A stretch of 64,000 nt of DNA from JACIYW01 sp014359745. Its GTDB lineage: Bacteria; Pseudomonadota; Alphaproteobacteria; Rhodobacterales; Rhodobacteraceae. The notes beneath the pieces were generated by a model. The model worked only from the letters and a program-made list of their open reading frames with translations. It did no database searches and had not been told where the DNA came from. The translations under genes were made by a program, and so were the position numbers. The stretch's first letter is position 1, and the number at the start of each line of letters is the position of its first letter. Location: the NCBI GenBank assembly GCA_050433985.1, contig JBNPWE010000009.1, positions 1 through 64,000 of the forward strand. The letters are read 5' to 3'. Below, piece by piece: positions 44,707 through 52,530 of the stretch.

Positions 44707-45735
44707 CTAATCCACCGATGCCTGGGCATAGGCCAGATCGATGGGCAGCAACACCACCATCCGCCCGCCATCGCGGATGCGCCCGGCGATCTGGCCCGCC
44801 TCTGCGCCGGTGCCATAATAGATATCACCGCGCTGCGCGCCGGTAATCGCGCCGCCGGTATCTTGTGCAATCATCAGCCGCCGCATCGGATCGACACCCG
44901 CCTTTTCGATCCAGACCGGCGCGCCCAGCGGGGTGAAACCCGGATCAACCGCGATCGTGCGCAAGGGCGTGATCGACCGGCCCATCGCGCCGATCGGGCC
45001 TTTGTCGGCCCCGATGCCGCGTAACTCGCGAAAGAATATGTAAGACGGGTTGTGCCACAGCAACTGTTGCCCATCGCCGGGATTATCCCTGACCCAGGTC
45101 TGGATCACCCGCGCGGAAACCTGTTCGGCCGCAAAAACACCGCGCCGCACCAGTTCCTTCCCGATTGAGCGGTAGGGATGCCCGTTGCGCCCGTCAAACC
45201 CCACCCGCACCACCGTTCCATCGGTCAGCCGGATGCGGCCCGACCCCTGCACCTGCAGGAAAAACACATCCACCGGATCGCCAAGCCAGGCAATTTCCAG
45301 CCCGCGACCGCGCAAATGATTGCCGGTTTCTATTTCCTCGCGGGTCAGCCATTGGGTGCCGCTGACAACCTCGGGCGGGCGGCGGTAGATCGGATAGGCA
45401 AAGTTTGGCGTGCGAACCGGCGATCCTTGCAGTTCAGGTTCATAATATCCGGTAAAAAGCGCCGGGTTCTTCCCCCCGATCAGCACCGGGCGGAAGAACA
45501 GCTCGAAAAACGCGCGGGCATCGGTGACGGTTCCGGCAAGGGCGCACAGCGCGGCCCATCCGGGTTGGTCAAGCTGATCGCAGCTTTGCACGAAGACATC
45601 CAGCGCCGCCGCGTGGTCATCGGCCTGCCATCCGGCCAGATCGTCGAATGACAGCACCTGCATGTCGGTCGCGCGCGCCGGGCCGGTCATCACCAGCCCC
45701 AGCGCCAGTGCCACCGCCGCAAGCGCCCGGCGCAT
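44707..45735 (-). CDS. mltA: Membrane-bound lytic murein transglycosylase A
   Basis: A 342-residue periplasmic enzyme cleaving peptidoglycan glycan strands to 1,6-anhydro products. Signal peptide MRRALAAVALALGLVMTGPARA. MltA domain ALFTGYYEPELQGS and FFLQVQGSGRIRL; the 3D domain contains the catalytic aspartate in AQDTGGAITGAQRGD. No lipobox is seen, so it may be soluble, unlike E. coli MltA. It is three bases from both neighbours. Confidence 0.94.
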   Translation of the reverse strand: MRRALAAVALALGLVMTGPARATDMQVLSFDDLAGWQADDHAAALDVFVQSCDQLDQPGWAALCALAGTVTDARAFFELFFRPVLIGGKNPALFTGYYEPELQGSPVRTPNFAYPIYRRPPEVVSGTQWLTREEIETGNHLRGRGLEIAWLGDPVDVFFLQVQGSGRIRLTDGTVVRVGFDGRNGHPYRSIGKELVRRGVFAAEQVSARVIQTWVRDNPGDGQQLLWHNPSYIFFRELRGIGADKGPIGAMGRSITPLRTIAVDPGFTPLGAPVWIEKAGVDPMRRLMIAQDTGGAITGAQRGDIYYGTGAEAGQIAGRIRDGGRMVVLLPIDLAYAQASVD

Positions 45736-45738
45736 CGG

Positions 45739-46398
45739 TCAATCCCCGGTGGCGACAAGTTGCCAGTTGGGATCGTCGCTGCCCATCTGGCGGCCAAAGG
45801 TCCAGATATCCTTTTGCTGACGGATCTCATTCGCGTCACCCTCGACCACCTCACCCGAGGCATCGCGCACCACCGAGGTAAGTTCGCCGACAAAGCGCAC
45901 CTTGATTTCCGCCCTGTCGGTGGCCCGGTCATAGGTTGCATCCAGAAGATCAAGCTGCCGGATGCCGACAAAGGTCGACTCCACCTTCAGGCCCTTGCGT
46001 TCGCGTTCTTCGACAACCTCGGCCAGGGTTTCATAGACATCGCGCGACAGGAACGGCAGGATACTGTCGAGATCGCCGCGCTCATAGGCCATCAGGATCA
46101 TTTCATAGGCACCGCGCGCGCCGTGCAGGAATTCGCCAACGTTGAAACCCGGCTCTACCATCTTCATGGCGGCCAGGGCCTTGGCGGCATTGCTGCCCTC
46201 TGCCACATGATCGGTGATGTCGGCATCGGCGCCGCCCTCGATCACCTCGAATCCCCGACGCCCGGTCGGGGTGGGCGCGCCGGTGGGAAGCGGGGGTTTT
46301 TCAAAACCCTCTCTCGTTCCCAGAACCCTTTTCAGGCGCAGGATCAGAAAGATGGCTATTCCGATCAGAACTAGTAATTGAATCACGGCAGAACTCAT
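45739..46398 (-). CDS. Tim44-like domain membrane protein
   Basis: A 219-residue protein with an N-terminal helix (SAVIQLLVLIGIAIFLILRL) and a Tim44/TimA-like domain (EPGFNVGEFLHGARGAYEMILMAYERGD, FVGIRQLDLLDA). Bacterial members are inner-membrane-attached and thought to act in protein translocation or envelope assembly. ATG 46398 is chosen with GAGGATGAG upstream; the frame is open to 46479. Divergent from fxsA across ~100 bases. Confidence 0.9.
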   Translation of the reverse strand: MSSAVIQLLVLIGIAIFLILRLKRVLGTREGFEKPPLPTGAPTPTGRRGFEVIEGGADADITDHVAEGSNAAKALAAMKMVEPGFNVGEFLHGARGAYEMILMAYERGDLDSILPFLSRDVYETLAEVVEERERKGLKVESTFVGIRQLDLLDATYDRATDRAEIKVRFVGELTSVVRDASGEVVEGDANEIRQQKDIWTFGRQMGSDDPNWQLVATGD

Positions 46399-46502
46399 CT
46401 CATCCTCGGGGCGCTGCGGGGGTTGGTATCGCGGCCATTCATGGCTTATGTAGGCCCTGTCAGGGGCCAAGTCTACCACGGCCCTGTAATTGGAGACAGT
46501 TG

Positions 46503-46991
46503 ATGTGGCTTCTTGCGATTTTCATCGCGATTCCGCTGATCGAGATCGCGCTTTTCATCCAGGTCGGCGGTTGGCTGACGCTGTGGCCCACGCTGGCGAT
46601 CGTGATCGCAACCGCGATGCTTGGCACCGCGCTGGTGCAGCGGCAGGGGCGCAAGGCCCTGAATGACCTGCGCCGGGCGGTCAACGATCTGCGTGACCCG
46701 TCCGACCCGCTCGGCCATGGGGTGATGATCGTTCTGGCCGGGATTCTGTTGCTGACGCCGGGGTTCCTGACCGATGGACTCGGTTTTTTGCTGTTGATCC
46801 CGAAGGTGCGCGATCTGGTCATCGCGACCGTTCGGCGCAATGTTTCCATCACCACGGTTGCCGGGTTTTCAACCACCGGCGGCACAAACCGCGGCCCCGG
46901 CACGCCCGGCGATGTGATCGAAGGCGAGTATCGCCCGCTGAAAGACCCTGAAAACCCTTCTACGGGCCCGTCAGGCCGCACACAGGATTGA
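46503..46991 (+). CDS. fxsA: FxsA family membrane protein
   Basis: A 162-residue cytoplasmic-membrane protein with helices at the N-terminus (WLLAIFIAIPLIEIALFIQVG) and the mid-region (GVMIVLAGILLLTPGFLTDGLGFLLLIP). The family is named for suppressing F exclusion of phage T7. GGAG seven bases before ATG 46503 favours it over the TTG at 46500. Divergent from the Tim44-like gene, followed by secB. Confidence 0.92.
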   Translation: MWLLAIFIAIPLIEIALFIQVGGWLTLWPTLAIVIATAMLGTALVQRQGRKALNDLRRAVNDLRDPSDPLGHGVMIVLAGILLLTPGFLTDGLGFLLLIPKVRDLVIATVRRNVSITTVAGFSTTGGTNRGPGTPGDVIEGEYRPLKDPENPSTGPSGRTQD

Positions 46992-47046
46992 GGCGCCCGG
47001 CCCGACCTGCTAAAGACATCGCGGATCGTGATTTCAGGAGCAGGGA

Positions 47047-47556
47047 ATGGCCGAAAACAAAACCAATGGCGCAGATGCACCGCAACCGCAGGTAAAGATG
47101 CAGGTTCTGGGGCAATTCATCCGGGACATGTCATTTGAAAACGTCCTTGCGCAAAAGGGTATTCTGTCGGGCGATGTGCAGCCCGATATTCAGGTGCAAA
47201 TCAGCCTTGATGCGCGCAAGCGCTCCGTCGATCATCAGTTCGAGGTGGTGTGCAAGTTCAAGGTCACCTCGAAAAACAAGGCCGATAACGGAATTCTGTT
47301 CGTGCTGGAACTGGAATACGGCGGTGTGTTCCACGTCGAAGGCGTGCCGGACCAGCAGATGCATCCGTTCCTGTTGATCGAATGCCCGCGGATTCTGTTT
47401 CCCTTCGTGCGGCGGATCATTTCGGATGTGACCCGCGATGGCGGCTTTCCGCCCCTCAACCTCGACAACGTGGATTTCGTGGCGCTCTATCGTCAGGAAC
47501 TTGCCCGCAAGACGCAGGAACAGGGTGACGCGACGGTTACTGCGCCGAAGTCCTGA
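47047..47556 (+). CDS. secB: Protein-export chaperone SecB
   Basis: A 169-residue tetrameric chaperone passing unfolded preproteins to SecA. Core QFIRDMSFENV, VVCKFKVTSKNK, LELEYGGVFHVEGV and LLIECPRILFPFVRRIISDVTRDGGFPPLNLDNVDF are all canonical. AGGAGCAGGG precedes the ATG. It converges on dnaQ with a 13-base gap. Confidence 0.98.
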   Translation: MAENKTNGADAPQPQVKMQVLGQFIRDMSFENVLAQKGILSGDVQPDIQVQISLDARKRSVDHQFEVVCKFKVTSKNKADNGILFVLELEYGGVFHVEGVPDQQMHPFLLIECPRILFPFVRRIISDVTRDGGFPPLNLDNVDFVALYRQELARKTQEQGDATVTAPKS

Positions 47557-47569
47557 TCAAACGGTCGGA

Positions 47570-48262
47570 TCAGCGGTACCTGTTCCAAAGCGCCGCCTCG
47601 CCCATGCCCGCGATCATGGCGGCATGGGCCGCTTCCTCAGCCCCGGTGATGCGGGGCGGCAGGGGGGTGGTACGCGGTCGGGCGCGCCAGCTTTCGGTCT
47701 GGTCGGTCTGCGCATCCGGGCGCGGGCCGGTTGCCAGCCCGAAATCGGGCTGACGGCCGCCGATCAGTTCCAGATACACCTCTGCCAGGATTTCGCTGTC
47801 AAGCAGCGCGCCGTGCTTTTCCCGGCCGCTGTTGTCAACGCCGAACCTGCGGCACAGCGCATCCAGCGACGCAGGCGATCCGGGGTATTTGCGGCGCGCG
47901 ATGGCAAGGGTATCGACCGCCCGCATCATCGGCAACGCCGGAAGCGACAGCCAGCCCAGTTCGGCATTCAGGAACTTCATGTCAAAGGCGGCGTTGTGAA
48001 TGACCAGCGGCGCATCGCCGATGAACGCCAGAAAGTCCTGCGCAATCGCCGCGAACAGCGGCTTGTCGCGCAGGAAATCGTCGCCCAGGCCATGCACCTC
48101 GAAAGCCTCGGCGGGGACGGGGCGCTGGGGGTTGATATACTGGTGATAGGTCTTGCCGGTGGGCATGTGGTTGTAAAGCTCTACCGCGCCGATTTCCACG
48201 ATCCGGTCGCCTTCGGCCGGTTCAAAACCGGTGGTTTCGGTATCCAGAACGATTTCACGCAT
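47570..48262 (-). CDS. dnaQ: DNA polymerase III epsilon subunit (3'-5' exonuclease)
   Basis: Proofreading DEDDh exonuclease, 230 residues. Exo I VLDTETTGFEP (D7, E9), Exo II HNAAFDMKFL and Exo III HGALLDSEILAEVYLEL. The C-terminal tail binds the alpha subunit. ATG 48262 (MREIVLDTETTG) is preferred; upstream in-frame ATGs exist inside coaE, which it overlaps by 8 bases. Last gene of maf-aroE-coaE-dnaQ. Confidence 0.96.
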   Translation of the reverse strand: MREIVLDTETTGFEPAEGDRIVEIGAVELYNHMPTGKTYHQYINPQRPVPAEAFEVHGLGDDFLRDKPLFAAIAQDFLAFIGDAPLVIHNAAFDMKFLNAELGWLSLPALPMMRAVDTLAIARRKYPGSPASLDALCRRFGVDNSGREKHGALLDSEILAEVYLELIGGRQPDFGLATGPRPDAQTDQTESWRARPRTTPLPPRITGAEEAAHAAMIAGMGEAALWNRYR

Positions 48263-48875
48263 GTTTCGTCCCGTCATTGATGTCTCGGGTGATCTGGTCA
48301 ATCAGGCGATGCACCGCGCGGCGGGTCTGTTCCAAATCGATGGTCTCGATCACATGGGTGGCGCGGGCGCGTTTTCCTGCATCGGGCATCTGACGGGCGA
48401 GGATCTGGTCAAGATGCGCCTCGGTCATGCCGGGGCGTTCGAGCACGCGGGCACGCTGCACATCGGGCGGGGCGGTGACGGTCAAGGTTGCGTCAAGCCA
48501 GGCATCGGCCCCGGTTTCAAACAAGAGCGGGATATCCAGAACCACAAGCGCCGCACCATCGGCGCGCGCCTGTTCGATGAACGCGCTGCGGTCGGCCGCC
48601 ACCAAAGGGTGCACCAGCGATTCAATCCGCCCCAGCGCCGTCGGGTCGGCCGCGATATGCGCCTTGAGCACCGAACGATCCACAACACCACCCCGGATCG
48701 CATCGGGAAACGCCCCGGCCAGCACCGGAACCGCCGCACCGCCCGCGCCATAAAGGCGGTGGACAGACGCATCGCCATCCCAGACAGGCACGCCCGCCTC
48801 GGCAAACATCGCCGCCGTGGTCGATTTACCCATACCGATCGATCCGGTCAGGCCAAGAAGAAAGGGGCGGGTCAT
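48255..48875 (-). CDS. coaE: Dephospho-CoA kinase
   Basis: Last step of coenzyme A synthesis, phosphorylating the ribose 3'-OH. A 206-residue P-loop kinase with Walker A GLTGSIGMGKSTTA at the N-terminus and LVVLDIPLLFETGAD, a CoaE hallmark. Overlaps aroE by ATGA upstream and dnaQ downstream, an operon order common in Rhodobacterales. Confidence 0.97.
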   Translation of the reverse strand: MTRPFLLGLTGSIGMGKSTTAAMFAEAGVPVWDGDASVHRLYGAGGAAVPVLAGAFPDAIRGGVVDRSVLKAHIAADPTALGRIESLVHPLVAADRSAFIEQARADGAALVVLDIPLLFETGADAWLDATLTVTAPPDVQRARVLERPGMTEAHLDQILARQMPDAGKRARATHVIETIDLEQTRRAVHRLIDQITRDINDGTKHA

Positions 48876-49708
48876 GACCCCAGCACCGCAGCGCGGGTGT
48901 CATCCGTCACGTCGGGGCGCTGGCCGAACCAGCGTTCAAACCCCGGCGTCGCCTGATGAAGCAGCATGCCCAAACCATCGACGGTGATGCAACCTGCCGC
49001 CTCGGCGTCTTGCAGGAACTGGGTGCGCAGGGGGGTGTAGACAAGATCGGTGACCAGCGTTCCGGGGGTCAACCCGTCAAGGGGGACGCGGAATTCCGGC
49101 TTTCCGGTCATCCCCAGCGAGGTGGTGTTGACGACGGTTGCCGCGTCTTCAAGGATATTGCCCGCCTGCACCCAGTCATGAACGGTCACGCGCGCGCCAA
49201 ATTCGCCCCGCAGGGTTTCGGCCCGCTGACGGGTGCGGTTGGTGAGGCGGATTTCCGGCACGCCAACCTCTATCAGCGAGGCGATTATCGCCCGCGCCGC
49301 ACCACCCGCCCCAAACACAACCGCCGGACCCCGCGCCGGGGCCCAATCAGGGGCGTTCTGGCGCAGATTGGCGATGAACCCGTAACCATCGGTGTTATCG
49401 GCGTGAATCCGGCCATCCTTGCGAAAGATCAGCGTATTCGCCGCGCCGATCAATGACGCGCGATCGGTCACGATATCGGCCAGTTTCAGAACCGATTCCT
49501 TGTGCGGGATGGTGACATTGACGCCGACAAACCCCATTTTCGGCAGCGCTTTCAGCACCTCGGGCAGATCGTTCTGGCTGATATCCATCGGGATATAGTG
49601 CCCGGCAATGCCCAGCTTGTGCAGCCAGTAGGTGAAAAGTTGCGGCGAACGTGAATGGTCCACGGGAGAGCCGATCACCCCGGCCAGCGGTATGCGATTA
49701 TCTGTCAT
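48872..49708 (-). CDS. aroE: Shikimate dehydrogenase
   Basis: NADP-dependent reduction of 3-dehydroshikimate in aromatic amino acid synthesis. 278 residues from ATG 49708. Substrate site GSPVDHSRSPQL, catalytic lysine in NVTIPHKES, NTDGYGF, and the nucleotide-binding GAGGAARAI. Start and stop overlap maf and coaE by ATGA on each side, which fixes the start despite an open frame upstream. Confidence 0.97.
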   Translation of the reverse strand: MTDNRIPLAGVIGSPVDHSRSPQLFTYWLHKLGIAGHYIPMDISQNDLPEVLKALPKMGFVGVNVTIPHKESVLKLADIVTDRASLIGAANTLIFRKDGRIHADNTDGYGFIANLRQNAPDWAPARGPAVVFGAGGAARAIIASLIEVGVPEIRLTNRTRQRAETLRGEFGARVTVHDWVQAGNILEDAATVVNTTSLGMTGKPEFRVPLDGLTPGTLVTDLVYTPLRTQFLQDAEAAGCITVDGLGMLLHQATPGFERWFGQRPDVTDDTRAAVLGS

Positions 49709-50310
49709 GCGTCGATCACCCCCCGGTCCGAGAGGTAGCCCAGAAGTTCCACAAGGGGCAGCCCCAGAATGGAAAAATAATCCCCCTCGATCCGGGAAAA
49801 AAGCCGGATACCTTCCTGTTCCAGCTTGTAAGACCCGACCGAATCGCAAATCCCGGTGCCCGCCCGCGCCAGATAGGTTTCCAGATAGGCATCCGAGAAG
49901 GCGCGCATCGTCAGCCGCGCAACGCCCACATGGCGCCAGACCGGGCGGGCCTGTTCATATATCACCACCGCGCTGAGCAGGCGGTGCGTGTCACCGCGAA
50001 GCTGTTCAAGCTGCGCGCGCGCACCCGCCCGGTCGCCCGGCTTTTCCAGAACCCTGCCGCGATGTTCCAGAACCTGATCGCAGCCGATCACCATGGCATC
50101 GGGATGTTTCGCCGATATCTTGCGGGCCTTCGCCTCGGCCAATGTGTCGGCCTGATCGCGGGGCGCGACACCTTCGGCCAGGAAACCGGCGCGCAGCGCG
50201 TGCTCGTCAACGCGCGGGGGAACCACGTCTATCGCGACCCCGGCGTTCTGCAAAAGCACTGCCCGGATTGGTGAGGCGGAAGCAAGGACAAGGCGGCGGG
50301 GCGTGGGCAA
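49705..50310 (-). CDS. maf: Maf family nucleotide pyrophosphatase
   Basis: A 201-residue house-cleaning dTTP/UTP pyrophosphatase. Family start LVLASASPIRAVLLQNAG (usual S-x-R with SPIR here) and the catalytic region AMVIGCDQVLEHRGRVLEKP; late block DSVGSYKLEQEGIRLFSRIEGDYFSILGLPL. First gene of the operon reading away from the origin candidate. Confidence 0.95.
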   Translation of the reverse strand: MPTPRRLVLASASPIRAVLLQNAGVAIDVVPPRVDEHALRAGFLAEGVAPRDQADTLAEAKARKISAKHPDAMVIGCDQVLEHRGRVLEKPGDRAGARAQLEQLRGDTHRLLSAVVIYEQARPVWRHVGVARLTMRAFSDAYLETYLARAGTGICDSVGSYKLEQEGIRLFSRIEGDYFSILGLPLVELLGYLSDRGVIDA

Positions 50311-50354
50311 GGCTGTGGGTTATCCTGGTTGGGGATCGGGACGGCGATGTGGAA

Positions 50355-50660
50355 AAGGTGTGGATCGGTGATAGCGGCGCTGGTTTGCCCGAGTTATCGG
50401 AAAATCGCGGCGCCTTGTCCACTGTGGATCGAAACCGATCGCGGGCTGTGGATATGTTTCCGGCTGGCTGAAATGTGGATTTGAATGGACAAGTCACTGT
50501 GTAGTACATTGATAATATTATAGATATTTTCGTCTGTCGCCTTAATATCTGATGATGTACCAATCCCGAACCTGTGGATGAAAAGCTTATCCACGCTATC
50601 CACAGGCCCATCTGTCATCATCTTTCCATTTATATTTATCTTAAGATAAGAAGAGTTTTG
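50355..50660. other. oriC: Candidate chromosomal replication origin (oriC)
   Basis: An intergenic gap of 364 bases between maf and hemJ with DnaA-box-like 9-mers. TGTGGATAA-type: 50423 (TGTGGATCG), 50447 (TGTGGATAT, 8/9), 50474 (TGTGGATTT) and 50573 (TGTGGATGA, 8/9). TTATCCACA-type: 50415 (TTGTCCACT), 50587 (TTATCCACG, 8/9) and 50596 (CTATCCACA, 8/9). Between and beside them lie AT-rich stretches (50501-50540, 50621-50650); two 60-base lines count 38-42% GC against ~65-70% around them. The rho-mnmE-mnmG-rsmG-parAB block beside it is the usual origin neighbourhood. Confidence 0.85.
50636..50649. repeat. Perfect 14-bp palindrome near hemJ
   Basis: TTATCTT AAGATAA is fully self-complementary and lies in the AT-rich edge of the origin candidate, 25 bases before the hemJ ATG. 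It could be a regulator site or part of the unwinding region. Confidence 0.6.
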
Positions 50661-50674
50661 AAAGTGGGGGCAGG

Positions 50675-51124
50675 ATGTTTGATCTGTTGGCGGTGGGCTA
50701 TCCCTGGATCAAGGCTTTGCATGTCATCTCGGTGATCGCCTGGATGGCGGGGCTGTTTTATCTGCCACGGCTCTTTGTCTATCATGTCGAACAGGTAGAG
50801 GCGGGCAGCACGACGGATGCCATGTTTCAGGTGATGGAACGGCGGTTGTTGCGCGCGATCATGAACCCGGCAATGGTGGCGACATGGGTATTCGGGCTGT
50901 GCCTGGTGTTCACGCCCGGCCTGGTGGACTGGGGAACGCTTTGGCCGTGGAGCAAGGCGGCGGCGGTGCTGGGGATGACCTGGTTTCATCACTGGCTTGG
51001 CTTGCGGCGCAAGGAATTTCTGGCGGGCACCAACACGCGCACGGGCCGCACCTATCGGATGATGAACGAAGTGCCGACGGTGTTGATGGTTGTGATCGTG
51101 GTCTCGGTGATCGTCAGGTTCTGA
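50675..51124 (+). CDS. hemJ: Protoporphyrinogen oxidase HemJ
   Basis: A 149-residue membrane protein with about four helices, catalysing protoporphyrinogen IX oxidation in heme synthesis. Conserved WIKALHVISVIAWMAGLFYLPRLFVYH contains the histidine expected as a heme b ligand; MRRLLRAIMNPAM-like and WFHHWLGLRRKEF follow. AAGTGGGGGCAGG precedes the ATG. It completes, with hemN and hemW elsewhere in the window, a heme-related set. Confidence 0.9.
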   Translation: MFDLLAVGYPWIKALHVISVIAWMAGLFYLPRLFVYHVEQVEAGSTTDAMFQVMERRLLRAIMNPAMVATWVFGLCLVFTPGLVDWGTLWPWSKAAAVLGMTWFHHWLGLRRKEFLAGTNTRTGRTYRMMNEVPTVLMVVIVVSVIVRF

Positions 51125-51206
51125 GAATTGTTGACTTGCGTTGGGGTCGGGTGTAATCGTGGTTTCGCGCCTGCCGTCCGGCTTGTCGCCTCCCCCTGTA
51201 CATGCC

Positions 51207-51218
51207 GACTGATCAGTC
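51207..51218. promoter_or_regulatory. 12-bp palindrome in the rho leader
   Basis: GACTGATCAGTC is perfectly symmetric and sits 22 bases before the rho ATG. It resembles TetR-family operators but could also be a small RNA hairpin. The regulator is unknown. Confidence 0.4.
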
Positions 51219-51239
51219 AGCCCATAATTCCGGAATACC

Positions 51240-52511
51240 ATGACGATTGAACGTCTGAATCTGGCCGATCTCAAGGCCAAGACCCCTGCCGACCTGTTGT
51301 CGCTTGCCGAAGAGCTTGAGATCGAGAATGCGCCGTCGATGCGCAAGGGCGAGATGATGTTCTCGATCCTGAAGGAACGGGCCGAGGATGGTTGGGAAAT
51401 CTCCGGCGACGGGGTGCTGGAGGTTCTGCAGGACGGATTCGGGTTCTTGCGTTCGCCCGAAGCCAACTATCTTTCGGGGCCCGACGATATTTATGTTTCA
51501 CCCGACATGATCCGACAGTTTTCATTGCGAACCGGCGACACAATCGAGGGCGTTATACAGGCGCCCCGTGAAAGTGAGCGGTATTTTTGCATGACGCGCG
51601 TCACCCGTATCAATTTTGACGATCCGGAACGGGCAAAACACAAGGTACATTTCGATAACCTGACCCCGCTTTATCCGGACGAGAGGTTCCGGATGGAGAT
51701 ACTCGATCCGAGCTTCAAGGATCGGTCGGGCAGGATCATCGACATCGTGGCCCCGCTTGGCAAGGGCCAGCGAGCGTTGATCGTGGCGCCGCCGCGGACC
51801 GGCAAGACCGTGATCTTGCAGAACATTGCGCATTCGATCGCGGTGAACCACCCTGAATGCTATCTGATCGTTCTGTTGATCGATGAGCGGCCCGAGGAGG
51901 TGACCGACATGCAGCGATCGGTCAAGGGTGAGGTGGTGTCTTCGACATTCGACGAACCGGCGTCGCGCCATGTTGCGGTTGCGGAAATGGTGATCGAAAA
52001 GGCCAAGCGGCTGGTCGAACATAAACGCGATGTGGTGATCTTGCTTGATTCGATCACCCGGCTGGGTCGTGCGTTCAATACGGTTGTGCCGTCATCGGGC
52101 AAGGTTCTGACTGGTGGGGTGGACGCGAACGCCCTGCAACGGCCCAAGCGGTTTTTCGGCGCCGCGCGCAATATCGAGGAAGGCGGATCGCTTTCCATCA
52201 TCGCAACCGCGTTGATCGACACCGGCAGCCGGATGGATGAGGTGATTTTCGAAGAGTTCAAGGGCACAGGCAATTCCGAGATCGTGCTTGATCGCAAGGT
52301 CGCCGATAAACGCGTGTTCCCGGCGATGGATATTCTCAAATCCGGCACCCGCAAGGAAGACCTGCTGATCGATAAGGCCGATCTGCAAAAGACCTTTGTC
52401 TTGCGGCGGATCCTTAATCCGATGGGCACCACGGATGCGATTGAATTCCTGATCTCGAAGCTGAAACAGACCAAATCGAACGCGGAGTTCTTTGAGTCTA
52501 TGAACACCTGA
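51240..52511 (+). CDS. rho: Transcription termination factor Rho
   Basis: A 423-residue hexameric RNA helicase. N-terminal RNA-binding domain DGFGFLRSPEANYLSGPDDIYVS; ATPase domain with Walker A APPRTGKT (~183-190), LLIDERPEEVTDM (Walker B) and the R-loop region FFGAARNIEEGGSLSIIATAL. Precedes mnmE by 19 bases. Relevant here because the interspersed element is C-rich and G-poor in one orientation, like a Rho loading site. Confidence 0.98.
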   Translation: MTIERLNLADLKAKTPADLLSLAEELEIENAPSMRKGEMMFSILKERAEDGWEISGDGVLEVLQDGFGFLRSPEANYLSGPDDIYVSPDMIRQFSLRTGDTIEGVIQAPRESERYFCMTRVTRINFDDPERAKHKVHFDNLTPLYPDERFRMEILDPSFKDRSGRIIDIVAPLGKGQRALIVAPPRTGKTVILQNIAHSIAVNHPECYLIVLLIDERPEEVTDMQRSVKGEVVSSTFDEPASRHVAVAEMVIEKAKRLVEHKRDVVILLDSITRLGRAFNTVVPSSGKVLTGGVDANALQRPKRFFGAARNIEEGGSLSIIATALIDTGSRMDEVIFEEFKGTGNSEIVLDRKVADKRVFPAMDILKSGTRKEDLLIDKADLQKTFVLRRILNPMGTTDAIEFLISKLKQTKSNAEFFESMNT

Positions 52512-52530
52512 CCGATTGGGCGAGGGCGTG

